A stretch of 64,000 bases of DNA from Paenibacillus sp. TCA20 (lineage in GTDB: Bacteria; Bacillota; Bacilli; Paenibacillales; Paenibacillaceae), in the NCBI RefSeq assembly GCF_000732325.1, contig NZ_BBIW01000004.1:408660-472659 (forward strand). The letters run 5' to 3'. A program made the translations under genes and the position numbers. The stretch's first letter is position 1. Each line of letters begins with the position of its first letter. Under the pieces are notes generated by a model that ran no database searches, was not told the origin of the DNA, and saw only the letters and a list, made by a program, of their open reading frames with translations. Positions 46,231 to 55,077 of the stretch are shown one piece after another.

Positions 46231-47684
46231 GATTTATTACCGGTACGCGTATCATCCTGAGTTTGCAGCGATTCAGGTCGTTTCTTCCGCCCAAAGGTTG
46301 GCTTCATGAGAACGGTTTGTATGGCATCCCCAAGCTTAAGGGGGGTGACGGGAGATAGGTAGCGAACGCCGTAACTCTCAAGTGAGGCCATATGAATGAC
46401 AAGAATAAAAGCCGCTATAAAAAATCCATACATCCCCAAAAAAGAAGCAAACGCTAGAACGAACAGTCGAATGAGTGATGTTACCGAACTAAGGACCGTG
46501 TTAACGAGCATATAGGAAGAGATGACAGAGATGGCTACAGCGACAATAATGGTCGGGGAAGTTACCCCTGCGCGGATTGCTGCGTCACCAATGATCAGTC
46601 CTCCTACGACCGTAACCGTCTGCCCAAGCGCACGTGGAAGTCTCCTTCCCGCCTCGTTAAATAATTCGAACATCGCAATCATCATAAATGTTTCGAGCGG
46701 AACGGGAAGCGGCAGTCCCACCCGTGTACCGGCAACCGTAGCCAAGAGCGGCAGCGGAATCTGGTCGACATTAAAGGTCGTGAGACCAATATAGAAACCA
46801 GGAAAGAGAGCAGCAACGAATAGACCGAAGATTCGAAGCAGCCGTTCAACAGCAACCATAAAAAATGGTGTGCTTGCATCTTCCGGGGAGTGAATTTGAT
46901 TAAACAGTGTTGTCGGTGCAACAATGGCGACAGGTGATCCCTCCATCATGACGGCGAAACGGCCATTAAGGAGGGAGGTGACAATATAGTCTGGACGCTG
47001 GGTCATATCTGTCAACGGCAGAATGGACGGAATGCCTCCCATGACTGCCCGCTCAATAATAGACGTTCCGACGAGCCCATCCGTATCAATCTGACTCAAC
47101 CGCTCCCGGATTGTTTTTAAGATCTCGGGATTAATAATATCCTCTACATAAAACAGAGCAATCTTGGTATGCGAGCGCTCGCCGGATACAAATTGCTCGT
47201 AGCAAAAGGATTTGGTCCGCAGCCGCTTCCGAATTAATCCTACATTGGTTGTGAGCTCCTCGGTAAATCCATCCCTTGCCCCCTTCACCGCCGATTCAAT
47301 CGCAGATTCCTCTGGCGTTCTGCCCGGCACACTGGCAATGTCCAGTGTATATATACGAGTGTTCTGTTCACTTCCAGTCAAGATCAGCAGCTGTCCACTG
47401 AATACCGGTTCCTCAATTTGAACGGAATCAACAGGGAATTCAATTTCATTCAAGGTGAGAGCCAGCCTGGAAGAGAGATTGGAGCTGTCAGTCAAGTCCA
47501 CAGAGGTAAGCCGTGGCAATACAATTTCGTTAATCGTTTTCTGATCCGTCAGTCCGTCGCAATACACCAGCGTGATGGGCGTGGACATATCTGTAAAATG
47601 ATGCACGACCACGTCGGCACAGTTCTGAAACAAGTTGTTCAGCATTTCATAATTAAGGTGAGCTTCTTCCTCGTGTGGTTGCAC
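46227..47684 (-). CDS. GerA-family spore germination protein, A subunit
   Basis: 485 residues, the A subunit of a germinant receptor. A soluble N-terminal half (with YCDGLTDQKTINE) is followed by the family signature region MGGIPSILPLTDMTQRPDYIVTSLLNGRFAVMMEGSP and four or five membrane helices (GFYIGLTTFN, PLETFMMIAMFELFNEAGRRLP). The start is GTG after AAGGAGGGGG. It overlaps the B-subunit gene by 32 nt upstream and the C-subunit gene by 4 nt downstream. The germinant is unknown. Confidence 0.94.
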   Translation of the reverse strand: MQPHEEEAHLNYEMLNNLFQNCADVVVHHFTDMSTPITLVYCDGLTDQKTINEIVLPRLTSVDLTDSSNLSSRLALTLNEIEFPVDSVQIEEPVFSGQLLILTGSEQNTRIYTLDIASVPGRTPEESAIESAVKGARDGFTEELTTNVGLIRKRLRTKSFCYEQFVSGERSHTKIALFYVEDIINPEILKTIRERLSQIDTDGLVGTSIIERAVMGGIPSILPLTDMTQRPDYIVTSLLNGRFAVMMEGSPVAIVAPTTLFNQIHSPEDASTPFFMVAVERLLRIFGLFVAALFPGFYIGLTTFNVDQIPLPLLATVAGTRVGLPLPVPLETFMMIAMFELFNEAGRRLPRALGQTVTVVGGLIIGDAAIRAGVTSPTIIVAVAISVISSYMLVNTVLSSVTSLIRLFVLAFASFLGMYGFFIAAFILVIHMASLESYGVRYLSPVTPLKLGDAIQTVLMKPTFGRKKRPESLQTQDDTRTGNKS

Positions 47685-48768
47685 CGTTCCCCCTCCTTTT
47701 TTTCTTAAGCTTCCCGATGGGAATAGCCATCAGAGCAATAACGATTAAAAAGCTAAAGTAAGCAAAATTCACCGGGAAAATCAAGGTGATGAGCAGGTTC
47801 TGAAAGACAGTGTCATTCAAAGGGTAGATCAAGCTTGAACTCATCAGAATTCCCCAGATCATGAAGATTAAGTTGCGTTTCTTCTTAATGTCCCAAACGA
47901 CAACGGCAATATACATGGCAAGACTAATTCGGGTGAAGGCTCCAGCAAGCCATTGATAAATAGAGAAAAAGTCGGTCTGGGTGATGTATTTCCCAAGTGA
48001 GGCAATGCGCCATTCTTCGAATGCAGGATATCGCATGTGTTCTGCCTCATACGGACCGAACTCCATAATAGCTCCGGTCAGTGGGCCGAATGTCAGGCCG
48101 ACCATAATAAACATGAGCAGAAGGAGCTGCCAAAGCTTGATTTTCTTAGAGAGATAGGGCTGAATGAATAGAATCAGCGCAATTTCAACCCAACCGGACA
48201 TACAGTAGAATATACCTCTGAACAACGGGGTGTATCCGTGCTCGAATAAGGGCAGAAGTCGATTATAGTCCTTGTACTGTACGTTGACGGTAGCAACGTA
48301 GAAGCCAAAGATGACGACCAGGGGCAGTAAAATACCAGAAGCGAAGGCCAAAGTGCGCATCCCCAAGCAGGCTGTTAACACAGAGAGGAAGGCCAGAATC
48401 AAGCCAATTACAAACATTGGCGATTCATATAAATACGATGATTTTGCCCACATGGCCGTGTCATAGAAGGTAAAATAACTGACCTGCAGGAAATAAACCG
48501 AACTGACCAGCTTGAACAGGAACCCGCCTGCCTTGCCCAAATTACTTGATAGCCATTCAGCCAGTGTATTTTCTTTCAGCTGCTTGGATATGAGAAATAC
48601 GACCAAGGTAAACAGGATGATTGGGAGGGAAGAGATCACTACAGACAGCCAGGAGTCCCGACCTGCGACTTGGAGCAGAACCGGAATAATAAACACATGA
48701 TTGCTTAAGCCCACAGACAGCATGATCAGCATCGCCGCTTGTAAAAAGGAAGGTTTCACTGGATTCAT
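47653..48768 (-). CDS. GerAB-type spore germination permease, B subunit
   Basis: About 371 residues with ten membrane helices, of the APC-superfamily endospore germination permeases. It starts MNPVKPSFLQAAMLIMLSVGLSNHVFIIPVLL, with family features SGWVEIALILFIQPYLSKK and the loop GPLTGAIMEFGPYEAE. The frame extends to GTG 48801, but the AAGAGG site points to ATG 48768. It is first in the operon, giving the order B-A-C rather than the textbook A-B-C. Confidence 0.92.
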   Translation of the reverse strand: MNPVKPSFLQAAMLIMLSVGLSNHVFIIPVLLQVAGRDSWLSVVISSLPIILFTLVVFLISKQLKENTLAEWLSSNLGKAGGFLFKLVSSVYFLQVSYFTFYDTAMWAKSSYLYESPMFVIGLILAFLSVLTACLGMRTLAFASGILLPLVVIFGFYVATVNVQYKDYNRLLPLFEHGYTPLFRGIFYCMSGWVEIALILFIQPYLSKKIKLWQLLLLMFIMVGLTFGPLTGAIMEFGPYEAEHMRYPAFEEWRIASLGKYITQTDFFSIYQWLAGAFTRISLAMYIAVVVWDIKKKRNLIFMIWGILMSSSLIYPLNDTVFQNLLITLIFPVNFAYFSFLIVIALMAIPIGKLKKKRRGNGATTRGRSSP

Positions 48769-48882
48769 TAAACAGCCTCTTTCTTGTTGGGATACGCTCA
48801 CCTTGAAAATATACCGAGAGACTTATTTAATTGTGCGCAGCTGTATAAATTTTCATTCACAAAGAAAATATGGCGTAAGAAT

Positions 48883-48930
48883 GAAGCTGCAGCTTCCAGG
48901 AGGATTGTCCCTCCTGAGAGCTGCAGCTTC
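48883..48930 (-). terminator. Long hairpin downstream of hemL
   Basis: Outer 12-bp perfect stem GAAGCTGCAGCT/AGCTGCAGCTTC enclosing CAGGAGG...CCTCCTG. It lies 25 nt past the hemL stop; the T tract is poor. Confidence 0.6.
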
Positions 48931-48954
48931 TAATCATTATTATATAGTTTAGGC

Positions 48955-50262
48955 TTATGCCATTACTTTAAAGGATTGCTCGGCCGCTTCAATGGTGGCA
49001 TCAATATCTGCCTCTGTATGCGCGGTAGTTAGAAACCATGCTTCATACTTGGAAGGCGCCAGATGGACACCGCGGTTCAGCATATGGCGGAAGAATGCCG
49101 CAAACGCTTCTCCATCCGTATCCTGGGCCTCTTCGTAATTCGTGACCGGATGATCGCAGAAATGAGTAGAGAACGAGCCGCGAATCCGGTTAATGGTCAG
49201 CGGAATACCGTTTCGATCAGCAGCGGCTTTAATTCCATCTGTCAATTTAATGGTGAGGCGCTCCATTTCCTCGTACACACCAGGCTGACTCAGCACCTCA
49301 AGACAAGCAATTCCTGCGGAGATCGAAGCTGGATTGCCTGCCATGGTTCCGGCCTGATAGGCGGGACCCAGCGGAGCAACCTGCTCCATAATCTCCTTTG
49401 ATCCCCCGTAAGCTCCGATAGGGAGTCCTCCTCCGATGATTTTTCCAAGGGCGGTCAGGTCCGGTTTGATCAGATCATGGTTATCCAGTCCCGCATAGTT
49501 TTGCGTTGAACCGTAGTGGAATCGAAATGCGGTAATGACCTCATCGTAGATAACAAGTGCGCCATGCTCATGCGCAAGCTTCACCAGTCCTTCAAGAAAT
49601 CCGGGCTTCGGCATCACCATACCGAAATTGCCGACAATCGGCTCAACCATAACGGCTGCAACCTCATGGCCCCATGTCTTCAGTGCTTCTTCCAGGCCGC
49701 CAAGATCATTGTAAGGTACAGTAATGACCTCCTGAGCAATGCTTGCAGGAATACCCGCACTGTCCGGTATCCCGAGCGTCGCAGGACCAGAACCTGCAGC
49801 AACAAGTACCAGATCCGAGTGGCCATGATAGTTACCGGCAAACTTGATGATCTTGGTTCGCTTCGTATAGGCACGGGCAACCCGGATCGTCGTCATGACG
49901 GCCTCTGTACCGGAGTTGACGAAGCGCACTTTATCCATGGAAGGGATAGCTTCCTTCAGCATTTTGGCAAGCTTGACCTCAAGCGTAGTCGGTGTACCGT
50001 ATAATGTTCCGTTCACTGCTGCATCCGTAATGGCTTTCGTAATATGCGGATGGGCATGTCCCGTAATAATTGGACCATAGGCAGCCAGGTAGTCTATGTA
50101 GCGGTTGTCATCCACGTCATAGAAGTAAGCTCCTTCTCCACGCTTCATAAATACAGGCGCACCGCCCCCAACCGCCTTAAAAGAACGTGAAGGACTGTTG
50201 ACGCCTCCAACAATATGCTCAAGAGCTTCAGCGTAATGATGCTCCGATTGCGTACGATTCAT
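48955..50262 (-). CDS. hemL: Glutamate-1-semialdehyde 2,1-aminomutase
   Basis: A 435-residue PLP enzyme that makes 5-aminolevulinate for haem. It shows [26 protein letters not shown] core ([13 protein letters not shown]), the PLP region [13 protein letters not shown], the lysine motif [16 protein letters not shown] and [12 protein letters not shown]. The frame starts at ATG 50271, but AAAGGATG overlaps it, and the ATG at 50262 has correct spacing. Its position next to bcp matches Bacillus gsaB (hemL2), a paralogue outside the main hem operon, rather than hemL itself; no other hem gene is near. Confidence 0.94.
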   Translation of the reverse strand: MNRTQSEHHYAEALEHIVGGVNSPSRSFKAVGGGAPVFMKRGEGAYFYDVDDNRYIDYLAAYGPIITGHAHPHITKAITDAAVNGTLYGTPTTLEVKLAKMLKEAIPSMDKVRFVNSGTEAVMTTIRVARAYTKRTKIIKFAGNYHGHSDLVLVAAGSGPATLGIPDSAGIPASIAQEVITVPYNDLGGLEEALKTWGHEVAAVMVEPIVGNFGMVMPKPGFLEGLVKLAHEHGALVIYDEVITAFRFHYGSTQNYAGLDNHDLIKPDLTALGKIIGGGLPIGAYGGSKEIMEQVAPLGPAYQAGTMAGNPASISAGIACLEVLSQPGVYEEMERLTIKLTDGIKAAADRNGIPLTINRIRGSFSTHFCDHPVTNYEEAQDTDGEAFAAFFRHMLNRGVHLAPSKYEAWFLTTAHTEADIDATIEAAEQSFKVMA

Positions 50263-50321
50263 TTGTATCATCCTTTCTGCATTCTATATTGTAAAGTTAA
50301 GCCCTCAGGCGGACAACTCAA

Positions 50322-50343
50322 AAGGGCAGCTTCCGCTGCCCTT
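50322..50343 (-). terminator. Hairpin after the LCP gene
   Basis: Perfect 9-bp stem AAGGGCAGC/GCTGCCCTT with a 4-nt loop, between the LCP gene stop and hemL. Confidence 0.6.
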
Positions 50344-50430
50344 ACTTGTTTGTATCTATTACAGTATATCACTTTGCAAATGGTTATGGCAGGGAGGCAG
50401 CAGGATTGAATGTGACTTCTGGCAAGCTGT

Positions 50431-51450
50431 CTACTGACTGTCACCGCTGGCTGATTTGTCGATAGTCGTTGTATCCTGGACCTTTTCCGTTTCCGTTGGA
50501 TTAACAATCTCTTGGACATAAGTTTTTAATTCTTCATCATCTCTTACGCTAAGCACAGCGGCCCCGCCGATTTTCTCTTCAACAAGAAGGCTCATTGGCG
50601 GAATCTGCTCGCTGCCCTGAAAATTGCTCTGATATCCAAGCGAAGCCAGCTTCCACATGTCATTTAAGGTGAGATTTGTATCGATATATGGATTTACTTC
50701 ATTTAAAATGGTTGGCAGCTTGGCTATTGACGTTGTTGTCTGCATTTTGTCTGCAATGGCACCGATTAGCTCACGCTGACGTTCGGTTCTTGAGAAATCC
50801 GACATGGCATCATGCCGGAATCGGACATACATTAATGCCTTTTCACCATCCAGATGCTGAAGCCCCTGCTTAAGGTCAATATCATATTCATGATGATCTG
50901 CCTTGCTAACATAGTGCATATCTTTTTCAACCTCAAATTCAATGCCGCCGATCGCATCGACCAGCGCAATAAAGCCTTGGAAGTCCGTATATACGAAATA
51001 CTGAACAGGTATGCCGAGCAAATCACTGGCTGCCTGCATCGCTACATTAGGGCCATGGGTAATCGCCGTATTAATGCGATCGCTGCCGTATCCGGGAATT
51101 TCGGTGTATGTATCACGAAGGAGAGAGAACAGTGAAATTTTCTTGGAAACCGGGTTGAGGGAGGCAACCATCATCGTATCTGATCTTGGTATTTCACCTT
51201 CGGCCATGCCTCTGGCGTCAACGCCCATGAGCAGGATGTTCACAGGTTCTTTACCTTCCCATTTCGGAGGCTCGGGTGTTCTCTCCTGGTCTACCTTCTC
51301 GACGTTGTAGAAAGGGGACTCCTCGCCTTCCTTCTGCAAATCTTGAAGTTCATTTACAACCGAAGTAAAATAATAAGCTGCAGGCAGTAAGACAGCAAGG
51401 ATCACAACGGTAACAGCGGTCCACAGAATTCGTTTGGTCTTCTTGGTCAT
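50431..51450 (-). CDS. LytR-CpsA-Psr (LCP) family wall-polymer transferase
   Basis: 339 residues. A short cytosolic basic N-terminus and one membrane helix (about 8-30) are followed by the extracellular LCP domain: NILLMGVDARG, RSDTMMVASLNP, LSLLRDTYTEIPG-type motif (FSLLRDTYTEIPG), DRINTAITHG, and RFRHDAMSDFSRTERQRELI with the phosphate-binding Arg residues. Such enzymes transfer teichoic acid or other glycopolymers to peptidoglycan. It diverges from bcp and is followed by hemL. Confidence 0.92.
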   Translation of the reverse strand: MTKKTKRILWTAVTVVILAVLLPAAYYFTSVVNELQDLQKEGEESPFYNVEKVDQERTPEPPKWEGKEPVNILLMGVDARGMAEGEIPRSDTMMVASLNPVSKKISLFSLLRDTYTEIPGYGSDRINTAITHGPNVAMQAASDLLGIPVQYFVYTDFQGFIALVDAIGGIEFEVEKDMHYVSKADHHEYDIDLKQGLQHLDGEKALMYVRFRHDAMSDFSRTERQRELIGAIADKMQTTTSIAKLPTILNEVNPYIDTNLTLNDMWKLASLGYQSNFQGSEQIPPMSLLVEEKIGGAAVLSVRDDEELKTYVQEIVNPTETEKVQDTTTIDKSASGDSQ

Positions 51451-51626
51451 CTGAAGCTCTTCCTTTCACAGTCACATGAGTTTTATAAAGGTCGAGAAGG
51501 CGGCGTTGATTTACAATAATATACATATGATATCTTGTACATTATAAGTTCTTTTAGGGAAACAAATCAATTCTGGATGGCCTGCGCACATGAAGGCAAC
51601 ACAATAGAAGAAGGGATTGCTGCAAC

Positions 51627-52100
51627 ATGGAACTAACCATTGGCGCAAAGGCGCCTGATTTTGTGCTTGAAAGAAGCGGAGGACAGAAGGTTCGGTTATC
51701 CGACTATCGCGGTAAACGCGTTGTACTTTACTTTTATCCCAAGGATATGACGGCTTCCTGTACGGATGAGGCATGCCAGTTTCGAGATGCTCATGCATCG
51801 TTCAGCACACTGAATACAGTGATTCTGGGGGTAAGTACGGATCCGGCGAGCCGGCACGATAAATTTATTACCAAGTATGAGCTTCCATTCACACTTTTGT
51901 CAGATGAGGATCATCAGGTGTCTGAACTTTACGGGGTCTGGCAGCTCAAAAAGCTGTATGGCAAAGAGTATATGGGTATCGTTCGCTCCACTTTTTTAAT
52001 TGATGAAGAAGGAATATTAGTGAAAGAATGGCGCAAGGTTAAAGTGAAGGGCCATATTGATGATGCGCTTGCGTTTATTCAGACCCATATGGAGAAGTAG
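51627..52100 (+). CDS. bcp: Thioredoxin-dependent thiol peroxidase (Bcp-type peroxiredoxin)
   Basis: A 157-residue peroxiredoxin of the AhpC/TSA group that reduces peroxides using thioredoxin. The peroxidatic Cys45 lies in YFYPKDMTASCTDEAC, with the resolving Cys50 five residues on, the Bcp/PrxQ pattern. LGVSTDPASRHDKF and GIVRSTFLIDEEG are also typical. Its neighbourhood (hemL/gsaB and bcp/ygaF) echoes Bacillus, where perR follows; no perR is seen here. A single gene with its own terminator. Confidence 0.95.
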   Translation: MELTIGAKAPDFVLERSGGQKVRLSDYRGKRVVLYFYPKDMTASCTDEACQFRDAHASFSTLNTVILGVSTDPASRHDKFITKYELPFTLLSDEDHQVSELYGVWQLKKLYGKEYMGIVRSTFLIDEEGILVKEWRKVKVKGHIDDALAFIQTHMEK

Positions 52101-52127
52101 TCTCGATCTAAGAAGTCCATTACTGCC

Positions 52128-52155
52128 GCCGGTCCATTAAGGATCGGCTTTTTTT
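52128..52155 (+). terminator. Terminator after bcp
   Basis: Stem GCCGGTCC/GGATCGGC with a 5-nt loop followed by TTTTTTT. Confidence 0.85.
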
Positions 52156-52316
52156 ATAGAAAATAACCCCAAATGTACTTTATGAATCCAACTTAATTCA
52201 AAATATGAATCTAGCAATTTGCAAATTGTATAGTCTTTTTTAGCCGCCCGTTTCATAAGATAGCATTGTGAATCTCAAAATCTACTTATTGAATATAAAA
52301 GATGGGGGCAATGAGG

Positions 52317-53732
52317 ATGAAAGCGAAAATGAGTATCGTAGCAGGTATGGTTGTCTTGTTTATATTGGCAGTAACAGCGTACATAAATCCTTCCCAAATC
52401 ATTAGCTCGGCCAATTCCTCAGCGGAGAAAGAAAGTAAATTAGATAACAGCTCTGCAGTCACAGAAGATAGAGAATCGAAAAATCCCCCAAAGGCAGTCG
52501 TCTCACAAATGGCCTATGCAGCTCACAGCAGCATCAATAAACCGGAAGCAACAGTGGCAGTCAAGCAAGCAGCAAGTAAACAGGCAGTTCGTTCAGCACA
52601 AGCAAGCGCGGTTAAAGAAGATAAAAGCCGACTAAATGAAGCATCCGCAGAAACAAAGGTGAAGTCTGATTCCCAAGCGAGCAAAAAGACAGTTTACCTA
52701 ACTTTCGACGACGGCCCGGGGAAGCACACTGCTGAAGTACTCGATATATTGGAGAGTTACGAGGTGCCAGCCACTTTTTTTGTACTTGGAAAATATGTAG
52801 AGACGTATCCTGAACTGGTCTATCGAATGCATGAAGAAGGGCATGCCATTGGCAATCATACGTATAATCACGATTATGATGAACTTTATGATAATTTTCC
52901 TGATTTTTGGTCACAGATTAAAGAAACAGAAGAAGCAATCCGGCTGATTACCGGCAGCAGACCACAGCTGGTACGCGCGCCTGGAGGAACGTTTGGGCAT
53001 TTTGACCAGACCTATTTTGAACTGATGAAGCAGGCAGGTTATTCGGTTGTGGATTGGAATGTGGACAGCGGTGATTCGAAGCGCAGCGGGGTCCCGGCAG
53101 CAGAAATCGCTCAGCAGGCCACAGAGGTCAGCTCAGATAAAGATTTGGTCATTCTGCTGCATGATGGAGGAAATCATGGGGAGACGGTGAAAGCCCTGCC
53201 GGACATTATCGAATACTATCAGAAACAGCAGTACCAGTTTGCGGTGCTCGATCCTGCGGAGAAGCCGGTTCAGTTCCGTGTGAAAAATGATGAATCGATA
53301 AAGAAGAGGTTTCAGCCGAGCAGCAAATGGATAAATAATGTTATCGCTCCTAACGCTGAACTATTCGAGGAGGGACCTGCGCTTGTCATCGAGGCAGGCA
53401 AACAGGTGGCTGAACTCAAGTACGGCGAATACCGGCTCGAAAATGGACAGTATATCGTTCCTCTCAGAGAGGTGATTGAGAAATTTGGAGGCACAGTGAA
53501 GTGGAATACAGCTGAGCGCAGTGCTGACACGGTGTTCGGAACAAACATAATTAAGGTAAAACCGGACGAGCAGCTTGTCACTGCTTCAGAAGGGGGATAT
53601 GCAGCAGAGACTGATATCTATATGGAAAACGGAGTGATGTGGCTTCCATTGAGATCGTTGCTGAATGCTGCCCATTTTGAAGTCAAATCCCTGGTCCGAG
53701 GAACAGGCGAAATTGTCGTCTACGCCAAGTAA
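52317..53732 (+). CDS. Extracellular polysaccharide deacetylase with stalk domain
   Basis: About 471 residues. An N-terminal membrane anchor or signal (about 5-25) and a Ser/Ala/Lys-rich low-complexity stretch (about 30-125) precede a NodB deacetylase domain: MT1 TFDDGPGKHT, MT2 GNHTYNHDY, MT3 RAPGGTFG, MT4 DWNVDSGD, MT5 LLHDGG. All catalytic Asp and His residues are present. The C-terminal 130 residues resemble the copper amine oxidase N-like domain (YIVPLREVIEKFGGTVKW, MWLPLRSLL). It probably deacetylates peptidoglycan or chitin-like polymers at the cell surface. Several ATGs are possible between 52302 and 52317. Confidence 0.9.
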   Translation: MKAKMSIVAGMVVLFILAVTAYINPSQIISSANSSAEKESKLDNSSAVTEDRESKNPPKAVVSQMAYAAHSSINKPEATVAVKQAASKQAVRSAQASAVKEDKSRLNEASAETKVKSDSQASKKTVYLTFDDGPGKHTAEVLDILESYEVPATFFVLGKYVETYPELVYRMHEEGHAIGNHTYNHDYDELYDNFPDFWSQIKETEEAIRLITGSRPQLVRAPGGTFGHFDQTYFELMKQAGYSVVDWNVDSGDSKRSGVPAAEIAQQATEVSSDKDLVILLHDGGNHGETVKALPDIIEYYQKQQYQFAVLDPAEKPVQFRVKNDESIKKRFQPSSKWINNVIAPNAELFEEGPALVIEAGKQVAELKYGEYRLENGQYIVPLREVIEKFGGTVKWNTAERSADTVFGTNIIKVKPDEQLVTASEGGYAAETDIYMENGVMWLPLRSLLNAAHFEVKSLVRGTGEIVVYAK

Positions 53733-53815
53733 ACAGTAGGACATTTCCAATTTTATGAATACAAATTCAGCGAACCGTTGATAAGACTTGGAATTCATGC
53801 GTTGTCAAAAAATGC

Positions 53816-53844
53816 TTGACTTCAAGCTCTGATTTTAATATGTT
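53816..53844 (+). promoter_or_regulatory. Candidate sigma-A promoter of the Mn riboswitch unit
   Basis: TTGACT, a 17-nt spacer, TATGTT, ending about 50 nt before the aptamer. Confidence 0.6.
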
Positions 53845-53892
53845 TATATCACGGTTTAGCTGATCATCATATCAGTTAAGCAGGAACGTGAT

Positions 53893-54009
53893 TAAAGGGG
53901 AGTAGCTGTACAGCAAAGTCGTCAGTTCGGGAATAGTCCCCGGCTTTGTTGGCAACCATTCGTTGTTAGCGAGACCTTTACCACAGACTGTGGTAGAGGT
54001 CTCTTTTTT
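53893..54009 (+). promoter_or_regulatory. Manganese (yybP-ykoY) riboswitch
   Basis: Family landmarks in order: AAAGGGGAGTAGCTG near the 5' end, the central CCCCGGCTTTGTTGGCAACC, then TTAGCGAGACCTTTACC at the 3' end. It lies directly upstream of a TerC-family transporter gene, its usual partner. Confidence 0.92.
53971..54009 (+). terminator. Riboswitch terminator 1
   Basis: Stem GAGACCTTTACCACA/TGTGGTAGAGGTCTC followed by TTTTTT; its left arm is the 3' end of the Mn aptamer. Confidence 0.85.
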
Positions 54010-54012
54010 GTG

Positions 54013-54042
54013 AGACCTTTGCCGGCCGGTGAAGGTTTTTTT
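54013..54042 (+). terminator. Second terminator-like hairpin before the TerC gene
   Basis: ACCTTTGCCGG/CCGGTGAAGGT followed by TTTTTTT, starting with a second copy of the GAGACCTTTRCC motif, only 4 nt after terminator 1. Confidence 0.7.
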
Positions 54043-54073
54043 GTAATTTATTTTATTACTAGGAGGATGTTTC

Positions 54074-54895
54074 ATGGAGCTGTTTTTAGAGTATGCATGG
54101 GTACTGCTTGTGCTCGTTGCTCTAGAGGGATTGCTTGCGGCAGATAATGCCCTGGTTCTCGCAATCATGGTTAAGCACCTGCCTGAGGAGCAGCGTAAGA
54201 AGGCGTTGTTCTACGGTTTGCTTGGTGCGTTCGTATTTCGTTTGGCATCACTGTTCATCATTTCGTTCTTGGTGGACGTGTGGCAGGTACAGGCACTTGG
54301 AGCCCTATACCTCTTGTATATTTCCATAAATCACGTGGTCAAGCATTTTGTTGGCAAAAGGCAGACCGAGGATGCGAAGCCTAAACCGGAGAAGCCGAAG
54401 AAGCAGTCTGGCTTCTGGATGACGGTACTCAAAGTCGAAGTTGCTGATATCGCATTTGCGGTCGATTCCATACTTGCAGCGGTAGCTCTTGCTGTTGCGC
54501 TGCCTCCAAGTGGAATTCCAGAGATCGGTGGTTTGGATGGCGGACAGTTTATCGTTATCTTCTTAGGCGGCTTCATCGGGCTTGTGATCATGCGTTTCGC
54601 AGCGACCTTCTTTGTTAAATTGCTGCAGCAACGTCCAGGTCTTGAGCTTGCGGCCTTCGTTATCGTAGGCTGGGTAGGGGTCAAGCTGGCAGTTATTACA
54701 CTGGCACACCCTGATGTAGGTCTGATTGATGAGCACTTCCCGCATAATGCAGCATGGAAAGCAAGCTTCTATATTGTGCTTGTGCTGATCGCTGTTGTTG
54801 GATGGTTCGCTTCTTCGAAGAAAGAAGTTCCTGCCGAAGATGTGGCAACGAAGGAAGTCGAGGAAGTACAGCCTGGTAAAGATACATCAAATTAA
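54074..54895 (+). CDS. TerC-family integral membrane protein (YkoY/MeeY-like, Mn export)
   Basis: 273 residues with about seven membrane helices. The two metal-related TerC motifs are EGLLAADNALVLAIMV and KVEVADIAFAVDSILAAVAL, with paired Asp residues in the membrane. A charged loop (residues about 95-112, Lys/Pro/Glu) separates the halves. Bacillus relatives under the same riboswitch export Mn2+ or metallate secreted enzymes. The start ATG follows CTAGGAGGATG. The Mn riboswitch supports induction by high manganese. Confidence 0.93.
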   Translation: MELFLEYAWVLLVLVALEGLLAADNALVLAIMVKHLPEEQRKKALFYGLLGAFVFRLASLFIISFLVDVWQVQALGALYLLYISINHVVKHFVGKRQTEDAKPKPEKPKKQSGFWMTVLKVEVADIAFAVDSILAAVALAVALPPSGIPEIGGLDGGQFIVIFLGGFIGLVIMRFAATFFVKLLQQRPGLELAAFVIVGWVGVKLAVITLAHPDVGLIDEHFPHNAAWKASFYIVLVLIAVVGWFASSKKEVPAEDVATKEVEEVQPGKDTSN

Positions 54896-54921
54896 TTTCA
54901 TAGAGCACTAACTGAGGATAA

Positions 54922-54959
54922 GATCCGGAGTTCATATTTGAACTCCGGGTCTTTTTTTG
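54922..54959 (+). terminator. Terminator after the TerC-family gene
   Basis: Stem CCGGAGTTC/GAACTCCGG with a 6-nt loop followed after GTC by TTTTTTT. Confidence 0.88.
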
Positions 54960-55077
54960 TGCCTGTAAGCTCTTTGATTGTCCTAGTGTCTATATCATTT
55001 GTGGATTGGAAATAATAGAAGTAAATCATGTGAGAAGTGATATATGAACTAGCGCCAAATAAGGAGGGGAAGCGATT

